A stretch of 64,000 nucleotides of DNA. Origin: Mytilisepta virgata. Lineage: Eukaryota > Mollusca > Bivalvia > Mytilida > Mytilidae. The notes below the pieces were generated by a model. That model saw nothing but the letters and a program-made list of their open reading frames with translations, did not search any database and was not told where the DNA came from. Numbering within the stretch: the stretch's first letter is position 1; each line of letters begins with the position of its first letter. This document shows, piece by piece, positions 1 to 10,713 of this stretch. The stretch spans positions 28,660,150 to 28,724,149 of the forward strand of contig CM051514.1 of NCBI GenBank assembly GCA_028015205.1, in the 5' to 3' direction. The position numbers were made by a program, and so were the translations under genes.

Positions 1-470
1 ATAAGTTTTCTTATAAATAAACCTGTCCTTAATTTTTGGAGCAAAATTTATGAAAATTGTTTTTGGAGTTTAAAAAATTCTCTCAGTGTTTTGGGTGAAT
101 TGCAAAGAGTAAATTATCAAGTAACTGCTGTGGACAGATATGATTTTACTGCACTATAAACAACAATTCCTCGCGATCTTGAGTGCACTGATTAACTAAA
201 TTTTGTTTATTGTATCCTTTTTTAATCATGAAAAGCATGCAAATTTCAATTGTTGGATAAACGATGAGATGATTAAGGCCCTACACTTCTTGTTGGACAA
301 CATGTTTGTTAGTTTTGACAATATTGTGTATAGACAGGTCATTTGGATTCCTATGGATATAACCTGTGTCCCGCTTATGAATAGTCGTTTATGAAAAAAA
401 TCCTCAAAGGTGAAATGTAGGATAACCCCGACTTTCATAAGTATACAAAAGACATTAATCCTAAAAAGCT
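1..470 (+). pseudogene. Reverse transcriptase relic (Penelope-like or related retroelement)
   Basis: This is a decayed fragment of a reverse transcriptase domain, broken across frames. Around 135-180 the + strand reads RYDFTAL, an in-frame stop, then TTIPRDL; this matches the palm segment in which a Tyr normally sits at the stop position. Around 340-385 it reads YRQVIWIPMDITC, a damaged version of the RT block built around Y-R-Q and P-M-G-T-N-C. The catalytic two-Asp box is not visible and the reading frame ends near 394. The order of the two blocks and their spacing fit one RT domain read left to right, and the fragment probably continues to the left of the window. The RT assignment is firm from motifs; the exact retroelement class is inference. 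A second relic of the same RT type lies at 29585-29690 on the other strand. Confidence 0.65.
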
Positions 471-503
471 AATACGTATAATAAATGCTGTTACTTTTTT
501 TTT

Positions 504-1970
504 AGCTCACCTGACCCGAAGGGTCGTGTAAGCTTTTGTCATCAGTTGGCGTCCGTCGTCCGTCGTCCACAATCCACATTTTAATATTCTCCTCAGATAT
601 CACTGGGCCAATTAGGACCAAGGGACCAAACTTTGTTGGAATGGTCCTTGGGCTGCCCCCCCCCCCCCCTCCAAAATTGTTTCCCTTGTCCCTGACGTTT
701 GACCAAAATGGTGGCCAAGCTAAAACTAGAAAAAAGGGGGGTCAAAATTTTTAAAATATTCTCTGAAGCTACTATGCAAATCTAAGCCAAACTTTGCTGA
801 ACTGATCCTTGGAAGGTTTTCTTTCACAATTGTTTCCGATGGTCCCCACCCCTGACCAAGATGGCCGCCACAGCGGAACCTAGTTTAACTTAGGACCCTA
901 TGGTAAATTCAAATACAAATCTTATTGTCTGAAACTACTGGTTCAATTACAACCAAACTGTGGTGGAATGGTCATAAGATGAGTATCTTTAAAAAAAATC
1001 CTGATGGTGCCGACCTCCGACCAAGATGGGCGGCACAGCCCAGAGGACCCCTTGGAAAATTCACTTAAACACCTTCTTGTCTGAAACTACTCGCTCAGTT
1101 ATCACCAAGCTGTGGTTGAATGGTCATTAGACTGTCTTCTTTCAGAATTGTGTTGATGAAGCCGGCCACAGACCAAGATGGTTGCCACAGCCGAACTTAG
1201 ATTAACAACGGACCATAAGGGAAATTCCATAATAATCTTCTTGTCTGAAACTGCTTGCTGATACTAAACTGTTTTGGAATGGTTATGAAATGGCCCTCTT
1301 GCAAAATTGTGTCCAATGGTCCCGACCTCCGACCAAGATGGCCGACAAAGCCAAACTTAGTTTAACATAGAACCTTATGTGAAAATGACATTACAAATTT
1401 TATCTGAAAGTACTTGGTAAATCAGAACCAAACTGTGATTAAATGATCATTAAGTGGTCCTCTTTTAAAATTGTGTTCGATGGTCCCGACCTCTGACCAA
1501 GGTGGCCACCACAGCCGAACTTAGTTTAACATAGAACCGTTTGGGAAATTTACATAAAAATCTTCTTGTCTTAAATTACTTTCTCATTTAGAATCCAACT
1601 GTGGTTAAATGAACTTTAGGTGGTACTCTTTCAAAACTGTGTTTGATAGTCCCAACGTCTGACCAAGATGGCTGTCAAAGCTCAACTTAGTATAACATAG
1701 GACCTTATGGGAAATTTACATAAAAATCTTCCTGTTTGAAAGCAGTTGCTCAATTAGAAACAGATTTTGTTTGAATAGTGATTGCATTGTCTTCTTCCAA
1801 AATTATGTTCAGCTGTCCTCTCTCTGACCAGATTGGCCAAGAAATTCACCAAAAAATCTTCTTGTATGGAACCAGTTAGTCAGTCAGAACAAAACTTTGC
1901 TGGAAGAGTCATTTGATGGTCCTATTTGAAAACTTTGTCCAGCAGTCCTGCCCTTTGATCAACATGACCT
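504..1970 (+). repeat. ~180-bp tandem array with GTCCGTC-rich head
   Basis: The block opens with agctcacctgacccgaaggg and a GTCCGTCGTCCGTCGTC run, then repeats a unit of roughly 180 bp about seven times. Each unit carries recognisable pieces: 'gaccaagatggccgccacag', 'tagtttaacataggacc', 'cttcttgtctgaaactact' and 'ccaaactgtggttgaatgg'. The later units are progressively more diverged. I recognise the general structure as a class of non-coding repeat common in bivalves and other molluscs. No credible protein is encoded; the short open frames follow from the repeat and a C homopolymer near 655-669. Confidence 0.7.
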
Positions 1971-2624
1971 TATTTTATCATAAGATCGGATATAGACTTT
2001 CTGTAATTTATCATTTAACCGTGTGGGAACTGGTAGATCTGGTTAGATCTTGCCATAAATATAGAAATTTGGGTATATATATAATAAAATTTATGATAAA
2101 AAGGGGCGATTTTAATTTTTGAATTAATGCTTTTAAAAAGTTCTATTAAAGCTGTCAACATCTTTTAGCTAACCAATTTCCAATAGTTTGTAGCCTATCA
2201 TGAATCAGTTTTCCTATCCTATTTTCTATTGTTATATCGTATATAGATAAATGAACAAGTCTCACCAATAAACCATAGAAACTGGGAAGTAACTTAAGAC
2301 CGTTTTCCACTATGAAATATTTTGTGATTTAAAAAAAAATAATTTAAATGGCTTAAAGACTTTAAATTTGTACTGGCATCTCACGAATAGAGCTGACTTC
2401 TATTGAACTCTATGGCGAGATAGCATTAAACCATTCATGGGAGTGCGATTTCCGATTTTTTTGTTTAATATAGCGACAGTATCCAACCAACAGCTATCAG
2501 GGCCTTAGCTAATTTTGCAGTTAAAGCAAGCACATGCTGAACGTGCTTTCTAAATTATACATTGTACAATCAATGTTTGCAGTTCTGTCAAGCAGTCACC
2601 TTGTTTGGAATAATACTGTATTGC
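1971..2624. other. Intergenic, no gene seen
   Basis: AT-rich sequence without a convincing open frame, RNA gene or repeat that I can identify. I also searched the minus strand here for the next exon of the DEG/ENaC gene at 2861-3193 and found none. Confidence 0.5.
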
Positions 2625-2765
2625 CAGGATAGATAAAGAACAAGTTTAACTCCACCACCCTGACTCTATGTTGTGTTGTGTTTTATGCTCCTTCATTCAT
2701 GTTATTTTGTGTGCGAGGTTCTGTCTGTCTGATTGATATGTCATTGTTGAACATTATATTTGTAA
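2625..2765 (+). repeat. SINE-like dispersed repeat, family A (copy 1)
   Basis: This short T/G-rich segment shares ordered blocks with copies at 12620-12850 (+), 25170-25265 (-) and 27880-28115 (-): 'agataa', 'ctgactctatgttg', 'gtgttttatgctc', 'ctgattgatatgtcattg'. The shared order with many substitutions indicates an old dispersed element. It is truncated relative to the 12.6-kb copy. No protein is encoded. A SINE or small MITE is the most likely nature; the class is inference. Confidence 0.5.
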
Positions 2766-2860
2766 TGTAGTCTACCGTCGGATAAGGGAACCAAGATTCA
2801 TTTTTCTGACAAGTTGAAAATAATGAAAACGAACAATCAATTTCTTCAAAGAATACTCAC

Positions 2861-3193
2861 ACTATTCAGAATCTTTATTAGTACAGGATCTCCTAAATCA
2901 AAAACTCTAGACCTTCTTATGGGATTCATATTGCAAAGTGTAATGGCTGGTAACTGCAACGGATTAAAGCCCAAGTCAATTGTTGTCTGCGTCGGATACG
3001 ATATATACAAAATGTAAATATTATACAGTTGATAACAGGCAAGACTTAACATTCCAACAAAACAAATACCCCATATACATCTTCTAAAAATCGTTTTTTG
3101 TCCTACTAAATGTGATATTCCGTGTATATTTGAATTTTCAGCATGTTTTTTTAACCGTTCCTGGAGTGAATTGTCGACTGTCTTTTCTATATC
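2861..3193 (-). CDS. Internal exon of a DEG/ENaC (ASIC/FaNaC-type) sodium channel
   Basis: The exon encodes 111 residues of a degenerin/epithelial sodium channel subunit, a trimeric amiloride-type cation channel of the plasma membrane. In order: a cytoplasmic segment with RLKKHAENSNIHGISHL, whose His-Gly at residues 24-25 is the conserved DEG/ENaC gating motif; a basic turn (RR) followed by the first transmembrane helix, about residues 38-62; then the extracellular start with YPTQTTIDLGF and the family signature LPAITLCNMNPIRRS (residues 81-95). The exon is bounded by a TTTTTTACAG acceptor (AG at 3194-3195) and a GTGAGT donor (2855-2860). It is 333 nt long, phase 0 at both ends, with no stop or frameshift. 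Start codon, large extracellular domain and second membrane helix must be on other exons, which I did not find; they may lie beyond the left edge or in long introns. A lone pseudo-exon cannot be excluded, but the intact frame and splice sites argue against it. Confidence 0.8.
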
Positions 3194-3302
3194 CTGTAAA
3201 AAAGAACATTGACTACTGATAGATTGATTGTTTGATTGATTGCGGTTAGTGCTTAAATTTCAGTAATATATATTACATGTACATGCATTTTCAGGAAGAG
3301 AA

Positions 3303-3688
3303 ATACCGTAAATTGGGATATTTTGGCTGTGGTTATATTTTGGTTATACTATGATTATAGTTGCAATATTTTGATTAATTTTAATAAATTACTGTAATCA
3401 TATTTTTAAAATCAAAACAAAGGAATAATTATTTGATTTTATCAGTTGTCAACCATGACAGCTTGTAGTGACAACATTATTAGCATTTAATCATACAGAT
3501 CAGAAAATCTAACCATAATTTTATTCAATTTTAATTTTCATTTATTGTTGAAATTTTTTCCGAGAGTGCCAAAATTAATCACAGTACTGACACAAAGTGC
3601 CAAATTTTAACACTTCAAAATTTAACGAGCATGTTTTTAACAAAAACCGCCAAAATATCGCTACAAAAAAAATCCCGCTTTACGGTAT
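3303..3688. mobile_element. MITE-like element with ACCGTAAA terminal inverted repeats
   Basis: The ends are inverted: the left end reads ATACCGTAAATTGGGA and the reverse complement of the right end reads ATACCGTAAAGCGGGA. The next bases are also related (TATTTTGGCTGTGG against TATTTTGGCGGTTTT after an insertion). The interior is AT-rich and non-coding. The outermost TA on each side could be a TA target duplication, giving an element of 3305-3686. This fits a non-autonomous DNA transposon of the TA-targeting kind; the superfamily is not determined. Confidence 0.5.
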
Positions 3689-3689
3689 A

Positions 3690-4040
3690 CCATGCTAATT
3701 CAGATGTACTAGCTAGAGAGATGGGACATAACAGGTAAATTGTGGCGAGTTAGGAAGGGACAGATTTTCCAAACACGTCACCCACTATGGTCAGGCTTTC
3801 CTATGTCGATTCTCCCATCCCCTCTTCAAGACACTTTTCCCTATCAGCTGCCTGTGGCACGCTATGCAGCTCTGTGGATTTAGTCCAAAGGACATATCAC
3901 AGGTCACTAGAGAACAGTGGATAAGTAAACTCCTTTTATATTTTGGAAGAAGTGTTTACTGAATGTATAAGACCAATGAACACCACATCTGCTAAAGAAC
4001 TAGTTATTTTATTAAAGCAGTGAAACTACAATGGGTATTA
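3690..4040 (+). other. Unrecognised GC-richer block with long open frames, possible decayed gene
   Basis: From about 3736 to 3958 the + strand is open for roughly 74 codons without an ATG near its start, in a stretch clearly richer in G+C than its surroundings. It includes SKHVTHYGQAF and GFSPKDISQVTREQW. After a stop near 3958 a second frame stays open for about 22 codons (around VFTECIRPMNTTSAKEL), which looks like a frameshifted continuation. A competing + frame is also open over 3712-3870. I do not recognise the product. It could be a relic of a mobile-element gene, an exon, or simply a GC-rich repeat whose composition avoids stops. Confidence 0.2.
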
Positions 4041-5100
4041 CTAGAAATCAGGGTAAGATTGAAACAGATTGCATTGTATTGAGGTCATTAGAGACTTGCT
4101 AAGACGAGTTCATGTCTTTCAGAAACACTATATAATTTACCTGTTTTGAACGTATCATAACAGGTCATGATTTAATCGGAAGGCCACAGGTCTTGTTATT
4201 TTGATTCTGTTTAACAATTTTAAAATTCTGATATGCAGAAAAGTAAAAGACCTGTGTAGCAACGTATGCGTTTTGTATATAATATGATGCGAGACTTGAA
4301 ATGAAATAAGTAATGCTTTTTAATAAGTCAGGTACGAGATGAGGGAAAACATACAAAAAATTTGAACTATTAATTACTTAAAAAACACTATTACGAAAAT
4401 ACAGATTTGTGGAGTTAATTCCCTCTAGAGAACTTCTACATAATTATAGGAAAGAGAATTAATTCTTTTTGCATGAAAAGGCGTGTCTCCATATCGAAAT
4501 GAAACGTTTTTTGTTTCCTTTTAACATAAATGGTTACTTGTACAGGAAGAAAGTCCCACGACTGTTTTATGGCCCACCTATATGTATAAGAATGAAAGGT
4601 TTAGTCAAAATTTATCTCCAAGGAGGTTTTTTTTTCATTTCTGACAAAGGGGTAACATTTTTTTTTCTCAGTTAATTGTAAAGAGAGAAATTGATAATAA
4701 AAGTGTGTGTGAGCTATGATTTGTGTTGTCTATGTAAAAAAGTAACAAATTCGATCTTCGCATGATACCCTGGTGCCATTAAACAATGGCCTCTATGTGT
4801 ATGTGTGAAAACAATGGATGTGGAGTGATATAGCAATTAAATAGCAACATACCTAAGGAATAATTATACAACAAAAAACATCAAAAACTTAGAACTAGTC
4901 TTTAATAGTAAAACGCTTTGAATGACCCCGAGTAATTCTTGAGTAGTTTAATATGTGTGCGGTTCTGTGTAGTTTATATATGTATGCTGTTCTGGATTTC
5001 TATGCTGCGAGGTTGGCATGTTCTGTAATATGCAGAGTGAATGTACATCCAACCCATATCTCCAATAGTTTTAGAGATGTTAAAATAAGTGGAAGACGTG
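4041..5100. other. Intergenic, no gene seen
   Basis: AT-rich, with no supported gene or repeat. Short open frames on both strands (for example 4165-4356 minus and 4469-4675 plus) show no recognisable motif and contain homopolymer-driven stretches. Confidence 0.4.
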
Positions 5101-6093
5101 GCTGTAATTAATTTACGAATTTTAACATGGAAAAAAGAACACATAAGGAGTCATGATATATGAGCAACATCGGCAAACAAAACAAGATTACCCAGAGGTC
5201 ATCATACAGTCCTCAACACGGCAAAATCCACCATAAAAGAGTTCTTGGTCGTCTCAGTAATGTATTAAGTAAAAATATCCACATGAATAGCTATCGTACC
5301 AAATTATCGTATATAAAATTAAAGGGACGAAACAATACAACACAAAACATTAACCTGTAATTTCCTGACTTCATGATACATGCGCCGAGACAGGTTTAAA
5401 CCAGTTCTTTCTTCTATGAACCCTCCCCTAACTGAGGCCAACATAGAAATAAAATATCGATCAACAATAAACAATAAAATAATCCCTCAGAAATCAATAT
5501 TCATGACTAAGCACAAATAAACACAAAAAGGACATCACAGTATGATATAAGCCACTGACATCACAGTTTGGAAAAAGAGGGGAGGTCAAAAGTTTTTATG
5601 ATTTGTACGAAAGGGGTTCACAATTTTTAGGTAACTTCTACTAGGGGTTGGCACGCTTCAATCTATGAACAATATGACCTGTTAACGTGTCCGCAGCCTC
5701 TCGCAGCAGACGGTGCAGCCATTTTTATACTCTCGACCACATTTACCCTGTAGGCATAGACCCGAAATCATTGGTTCCCCATGTGGGCACCATCTTAATT
5801 TGATTGGTCGATATACGGGTCGCAGGTCAAATTCCCCGAAGGTCAACTGTTGCGCAGTGATTTGTCAACAGACAAAATGGCCGTCAATTCAATGACTGAA
5901 ACGATCAGGAGAGGGACTAAGGAGAAACGAGGCTTACCTACAACTATATTATATGGACAATACCCAAGTTACAATATATAAGCCCTACGTAAAATGCAGC
6001 AAACAGGTGAGAAGCGGGGATAAGGGATAAAAATGGCAAACTAAAGCTTGGAATGTCACATGGGTGCGAAACGTTGCCGGTCCTCGCTGGTCC
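5101..6093. other. Probable interspersed-repeat DNA left of the LTR element, no gene
   Basis: The composition shifts to A-rich (5100-5560) and then G+C-richer (5690-6090), unlike the adjacent intergenic DNA, which suggests old inserted elements. Nothing in the open frames at 5160-5360 or 5713-5895 resembles a known protein. I could not delimit an element. Confidence 0.3.
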
Positions 6094-6334
6094 AACAACG
6101 AGAACGAACTCTATCCTAACTTATCATCCAGGAAATACATGCATACATATACAATCAGACAATAATAAATACAACTATGAATAATTATCAAGTGTCCATA
6201 TTCACACGTTTGTCACTCGAGCACATCGGCAGGAAAAACATAAGAAAATATAAATAGTACCAGAATGACTTCAGAAATAACTCACATAACATGTCAGGAA
6301 ATACCATCTTAATCTTACCCTTATCATAAAAATA
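6094..6334 (-). repeat. 3' LTR of the retrotransposon
   Basis: This 241-bp segment aligns with 10714-10988. Shared blocks include 'acgaactctatcctaact', 'caatcagacaataataaat', 'gtccatattcacacgtttgt' and 'ccagaatgacttcagaaata'. It is followed immediately (6335-6343) by the element's purine tract on the minus strand, which fixes it as the 3' LTR. The outer end (about 6094) is approximate because similarity fades gradually. Confidence 0.75.
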
Positions 6335-6343
6335 CCCCCACCC
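6335..6343 (-). other. Polypurine tract of the LTR element
   Basis: The minus strand reads GGGTGGGGG directly upstream of the 3' LTR, where a retrotransposon polypurine tract (plus-strand primer) is expected. Position and composition are the evidence. Confidence 0.5.
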
Positions 6344-6388
6344 GGGCAAAGAGTTCGTCCTCCAAGAACCTACCTAACCTAAAAAAAC

Positions 6389-7372
6389 TTATTCCTCTGT
6401 CGCGTCTGTGGTTAATGTTCCATCCCATGTCCAAGTATCCCGTAATTCCAGTATGGATCCATCTGGCAAATAACATCTTTCCTCCTTCATGATAGACTTG
6501 GTCCCTATAGGAATCAAACGTCGCTGGTAACGCGGGAAGGAAAACTTTCTGGCTAAATTTATCTGTTCATTCAGCGTCTTAGATATAGGATGGTTCATAT
6601 ACTTAGACGGAGCACCAGCGAAGAACAGTCTAGGATCAAGATACAGATGTTTATTAGACTTTGTACCCACCTCTACCTCAACAGGATTCTTTCAAGCACC
6701 AGTTGGAGTGGTACAACCTATCTCCCTGGTAGGTCCATCAACTGGAATCAACCTAGGAACATGCTTTTTGAGTACATTTCATTAATAAGTCCAAAGATTC
6801 ATCCTCGGATACTGTGCTACTGGAGACAGACAGACTTGATTGGTTCACCACTCCAGCTGGTGGTGCTGAAAGGGAAAATACAGGAACTTGAGATTTAGCC
6901 GAGGTGAGGTTAAGGGGAAGATGCAGAGCCGCTGGTGTTTTATACTGTATAGAACAAACTTGGTTCCCGACCTCAGCTGCTGGGTTGGACGGCTGAGCTG
7001 ACGAAGCGGAAGTAGACTGAGTGGTGACCCTGTTCTCAGGTGTTGTCATGTCTTGAAAGTGGTGATCATAATCACGGTCCTGTGGCAGGAAAGGTAGGTC
7101 TGACGGAGAGTAGGTCAACTTCTCCAGCTGAGACTCTTTGTAGATGTACTTGCTAAAAACTGTTCAGAAGGAATACTGACCAGGTCATTAGGTAAAGGTT
7201 GTTCATCAAATTCATGAAGACGTCGGAGAAGAGATGGAGTTGGCGGCTCTCGAAACATGTCAGCAAAATTGGGCATTGCCTGGTCCAGGTCATTTAGAGC
7301 CTCTGTAGTCTGGAAATCCAAATTCCACCTTTGAGTTGGTACCTGCTGAATGGTAAGTGGGTCAGGAACCAA
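6389..7372 (-). pseudogene. Unknown 3' ORF of the LTR element (three fragments)
   Basis: Three adjoining minus-strand open pieces (7115-7372, 6753-7118, 6389-6670) lie between the integrase fragment and the 3' LTR. The first is acidic and proline-containing (FREPPTPSLLRRLHEFDE). The second is rich in Ser, Thr, Pro and Ala (residues such as TTQSTSASSAQPSNP) and looks disordered. The third ends with TWTWDGTLTTDATEE close to the LTR. None shows an integrase catalytic core, a chromodomain or a membrane segment. They may be the C-terminal part of the polyprotein or a separate ORF. No function can be given. Confidence 0.5.
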
Positions 7373-7442
7373 GGAAATAGTATACTGTACTGCATGTTGA
7401 GGACGTGGTGTTGATCCAATAAAATCTGTGCTGTATTCTTGC

Positions 7443-7694
7443 TCAGGTACGTTTCCCTCCTAAATGACCACCGAAAGGGTCATTATGAAGGTTTTCTAAT
7501 ATTTGGGTTTTAAAAATGGTAGGAAGGACATATTGTAAATTGCCTTCTCCTGTGGTGGTATTTACCCATTTTCTGTATAAAATACCATTCTCAATGGTGA
7601 GTCTGTTGAACTGATTCCAGTAAGCTTGATGAATTTTACTAAGATGAGATACTTCCTGCCACAGTGGTTTACAGTTTTGTTGTAACCATGACAA
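7443..7694 (-). pseudogene. Integrase N-terminal zinc-binding domain fragment
   Basis: The frame carries GILYRKWVNTTTGEGNLQ followed by LENLHNDPFGGHLGGKRT, the typical entry into the H2C2 zinc finger of Ty3-type integrases (His-rich, with the G-H-L-G-x-x-K/R-T turn). It then stops at TGA (7443-7445). The next ~500 bp that should encode the D,D-35-E catalytic core are absent: the following sequence is the unrelated 3' ORF. The element could not integrate by itself. Confidence 0.7.
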
Positions 7695-7904
7695 GACTCT
7701 TTTTAACAGTGGTTCATCCTGCTGAGCCTTTGATAGTTCCGCGATGGTCCTACCGTTAATTCAGTTTGCAGATATGGTATTTGGTTCCACTTCTGGATCC
7801 AACTGAGTTGAGGGTCCCTGAGCTCTAATGGTAGGTGGTTTTTCACTAGTGAACTCGTCTGACTGTAGTTCCTTTTTGTGACAGTGACTACAGTTGGTAC
7901 AAGT

Positions 7905-8600
7905 TCATAGAGATAACTCGTCAGCATTACCATGTTTTAATCCGGCCCTGTGTTTAATGGTAAAATCATAACATCCTAAAATCTCCAGCCATCTGGCTAG
8001 CTGACCTTCCGGGTTTTTTAAATTGGTCAACCAACTAAGGGCGCCATGGTCAGATCCCACCACAAAAGGTACTCCATATAAGTAGTGGTGAAAATGTATT
8101 ATAGCTGACACAACGGCCAGTAGCTCACGACGGGCAACAATACTGGCGCTCTGATTTGGATAATGACCTACTATATGCTACCACAAGTTCCTTGTGGTCG
8201 GGACCTACCTGTGACAACACGGCCCCTAGGCCTGTTCCACTAGCATCTGTATCTAGTATAAATTTCTTATTTACATCTGGATATATAAGATTTGGACTTT
8301 GTATCAAAGCTTTTTGTAATGTGTCAAATGTTTCTTGACATTCTGAGGTCGGCCGATAAATGACATTTTTCTCAGTCAGGTGGTGGAGTGGCTTCGCAAT
8401 TTTAGAGAAATCTTTTATAAATTTGCGAACATATGAATATGTTCCCAAAAATTCCCTCAGATCTTTCAGATTCAAAGGGGTTGGCCAGTTATTTATAGCT
8501 TCAACTTTTGAAGGATCTGGCATTATGCCCTCAGTGTTAACTATATGACCCAAACATTTTACCTTCTTCTGAAATAAATAACTTTTAAGGGGCAATGTTG
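7905..8600 (-). pseudogene. RT thumb/connection and RNase H domain of the LTR element
   Basis: The larger piece (8125-8613) contains KCLGHIVNTEGIMPDPSKV and LREFLGTYSYVRKFIKDFS, the conserved region after the RT palm in Ty3/Gypsy polyproteins, then FILDTDASGTGLGAVLSQ, the first catalytic Asp block of RNase H. The second piece (7905-8111, another frame) continues with GSDHGALSWL and RWLEILGCYDFTIKHRAG, the C-terminal RNase H blocks. A frameshift near 8115 separates them. A further shifted segment (7703-7933) links to the integrase fragment. Confidence 0.85.
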
Positions 8601-9080
8601 AGACCTGCTTCATCGATTCTTGAAAATACTTTGTTCAGTCTGGTTATATTTTCATCATGTTCATATGTTTTAGAGAATATGATTATATCGTCCAGATACA
8701 CTACACATATCTCCCATTGGAGTCCAGCTAAGATGTATTCCGAAGGTCTCTCAAATGTAGCACAGGCATTTGATAACCCATAGCCATACGTTTAAATTCA
8801 AATAGACCTTGGTAGTGGCAAACGCCGCCTTAGGAGCATCATCTGGGGTCATACCCACCTGAAAATAACCACTGGCAAAGTCGACGGTACTAAACCACGA
8901 ATTTCCTCGAAGCGCATCCAAGGAGAGTATATCTTTGGTAAGGGATAACTGTCTTTAATCTCAATTTCGTTCAGTCTTCGAAAATCTAAACATATACGAA
9001 TACTGGAGTCTGGTTTTCTTATTACCAAAATTTGACTACTACTTTGGTCGGATCACTTATAACATCTTGATCAGAAATGG
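8600..9080 (-). pseudogene. Reverse transcriptase palm/fingers of the LTR element
   Basis: Reading the minus strand across several frames gives the RT blocks in order: SSIRICLDFRRLNEIEIKD with SYPLPKI (about 8940-9030), FSTVDFASGYFQVG (about 8860-8900), GLFEFKRMAMGY and NACATFERP (about 8740-8810), and VVYLDDIIIFSKT at about 8670-8715, which holds the catalytic Y-x-D-D box. At least three frameshifts interrupt it, and a stop follows the N-I-A-P segment near 8595. The domain is unmistakable but non-functional in this copy. Confidence 0.85.
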
Positions 9081-9340
9081 TTTCAGCCGTAGCTGTACAG
9101 GTAATTTTATATAGTATTTGAGGTTTATCAGATACATTTATAACTCGTAATGGTTATGTGTTATTTTCTGACAAACAAAACAGAGCTTTGGCTACTAAAA
9201 TACCTTTATTCTTCAGAGATTCAGTGGTAGAACAAATCACACAATTTATCCTATCGGTTTCCCTTGTACAATCATCTCACTCTGAATGGTTATTTTCTGA
9301 TTTACAGAACAGAAATTTTAAATAAACTGGCCATTTGACT

Positions 9341-9640
9341 CTATAATTTATAGCCCATGATTTGGTTATTCAGCTGCAAGGAAGCATTGGCCACATCTAT
9401 GTTCTCTACATTAGCCACTAACGTTAACTGGTAAATTACCTGGTTATTAAGGTACAAGGGAAGTTTAATTGTCCCTAAGGGTGTTACTTCATTCCCAACT
9501 GCCATTCGTTGTTTGTGAGGATATGGTTTGAGCCTACCCTGTACACTCCGAGGTAACTTCTTAAAAATATTACTATTTAGCACACCCAAGTAGCCCTGTA
9601 TCAATAAGACAGTGTACAGGATACTCATAAATTGCTACAG
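9341..9640 (-). pseudogene. Aspartic protease fragment of the LTR element
   Basis: In one frame around 9590-9620 the minus strand reads HCLIDTGLLGC, with the D-T-G active-site triplet of retroviral-type aspartic proteases. A frameshift breaks it, and the open frame from there (9341-9628) keeps downstream protease-like sequence (NVENIDVANASLQLNNQIMG). Position between gag and RT agrees. Confidence 0.6.
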
Positions 9641-10065
9641 TAATAAACAAACCATCATTATTCTGATTTTGCATCTGTAATAAGGTGGGTCTAAAATTTT
9701 CCTCTGAAACTTTAGCTGAAAGTTGACCCTCACTTTCAGCTTCTAACAGTTTAAATGTTTTTAATTATGCCCCTTGTCATTTTCATACCTAGGGGTTTTA
9801 GTAATCTTTATATCTTCAATTGTAGTTTGCTGATCTCTAAGTCTTTGTTTACATTTGACAGCAATGACATATAATAAACTTGTTATACCTTCGTCCTGAT
9901 TCATTTTGGTCAGGTTTGTCCTCTGTTGTTTGGTACCTAATACTGGGCCTCTTCTTACCAATTCGAAAGGCTTCATACCTTAGTGCTATATGTATAGCTT
10001 CATCAATGTTGTCTTTGTTGGCTTGACATAGGGCCCATTCAAGCTCATAATCATTCAGAGCATCC

Positions 10066-10517
10066 CTAAACGAGACGAACTAGCCGTTTTATATCCTGGG
10101 CCAATTCAGGTACAGACTTAACTTTCCTTCTAATTCTGGCGTCCATTTGTGGACGGAACATATCTGCCTGATTTTCAGGTGCAAACCTATTTGTCAGCAT
10201 TTTGATAAGTTCTAAATATGAAAGTGGGGGGGGGGGGGGGCAATATTTATATTTCCAAGAGTTGCCAACGCAGCACCTTGCATACACGATATAAGCTTTA
10301 GAGCTTTTACCTGTTCTGACCACTTGTTAATTGTTGATACTGTCTCAAAATGAACCTGGTTATCAGTCCAATCAGTTTTACCATCATAGGTATTTGGTTT
10401 TGAAAAACCTACATTTTCATTTAGCTTATCATTGCTGGGTTTGACTGGTGTACTACTTACACTTTCTGGTTCAGATTGTTGAACTGAGGCCAAGAGTTCC
10501 CCACTGATACTATGCAT
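10066..10517 (-). pseudogene. Gag fragment of the LTR element
   Basis: Two overlapping minus-strand frames encode a capsid-like segment: GFSKPNTYDGKTDWTD and STINKWSEQVKALKLISCM in the first, then LELIKMLTNRFAPENQADMF and KVKSVPELAQDIKRLVRLV in the second. The 'W..Y..F' character and the 'ALxLxxxLxGxAL' region resemble gag of Ty3-type elements. The frames are separated at a G homopolymer (10229-10240 on the + strand) that has probably expanded and caused the frameshift. Confidence 0.65.
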
Positions 10518-10656
10518 TTCAAATGCACAGTGGTCATTATTACTATTTTGAGCAGAGTTAGACTCATAGTTCGATAAGGGAAACCGGTCAGTATTTTCCC
10601 GTGGTGGCTCTGGGGTTTTATGCTGTCGTATGTTACTGGTACCCTCTCAAAATGTT

Positions 10657-10693
10657 AAACCCTCGGGGTATTTAAGTTTTAACCGAGGGGTTT
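10657..10693. other. Short stem-loop in the retrotransposon leader
   Basis: The arms aaaccctcggg and ccgaggggttt are inverted around a short AT loop. The position is the 5' leader of the element, just inside the 5' LTR, where RNA structure for packaging or priming could lie. Function is inference. Confidence 0.45.
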
Positions 10694-10713
10694 GGTAGCC
10701 TTGGTTTCAGGCT

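Noticed and set aside
8156..8783. Three + frames inside the LTR element
   Set aside because: Antisense shadows of the RT and RNase H coding sequence.
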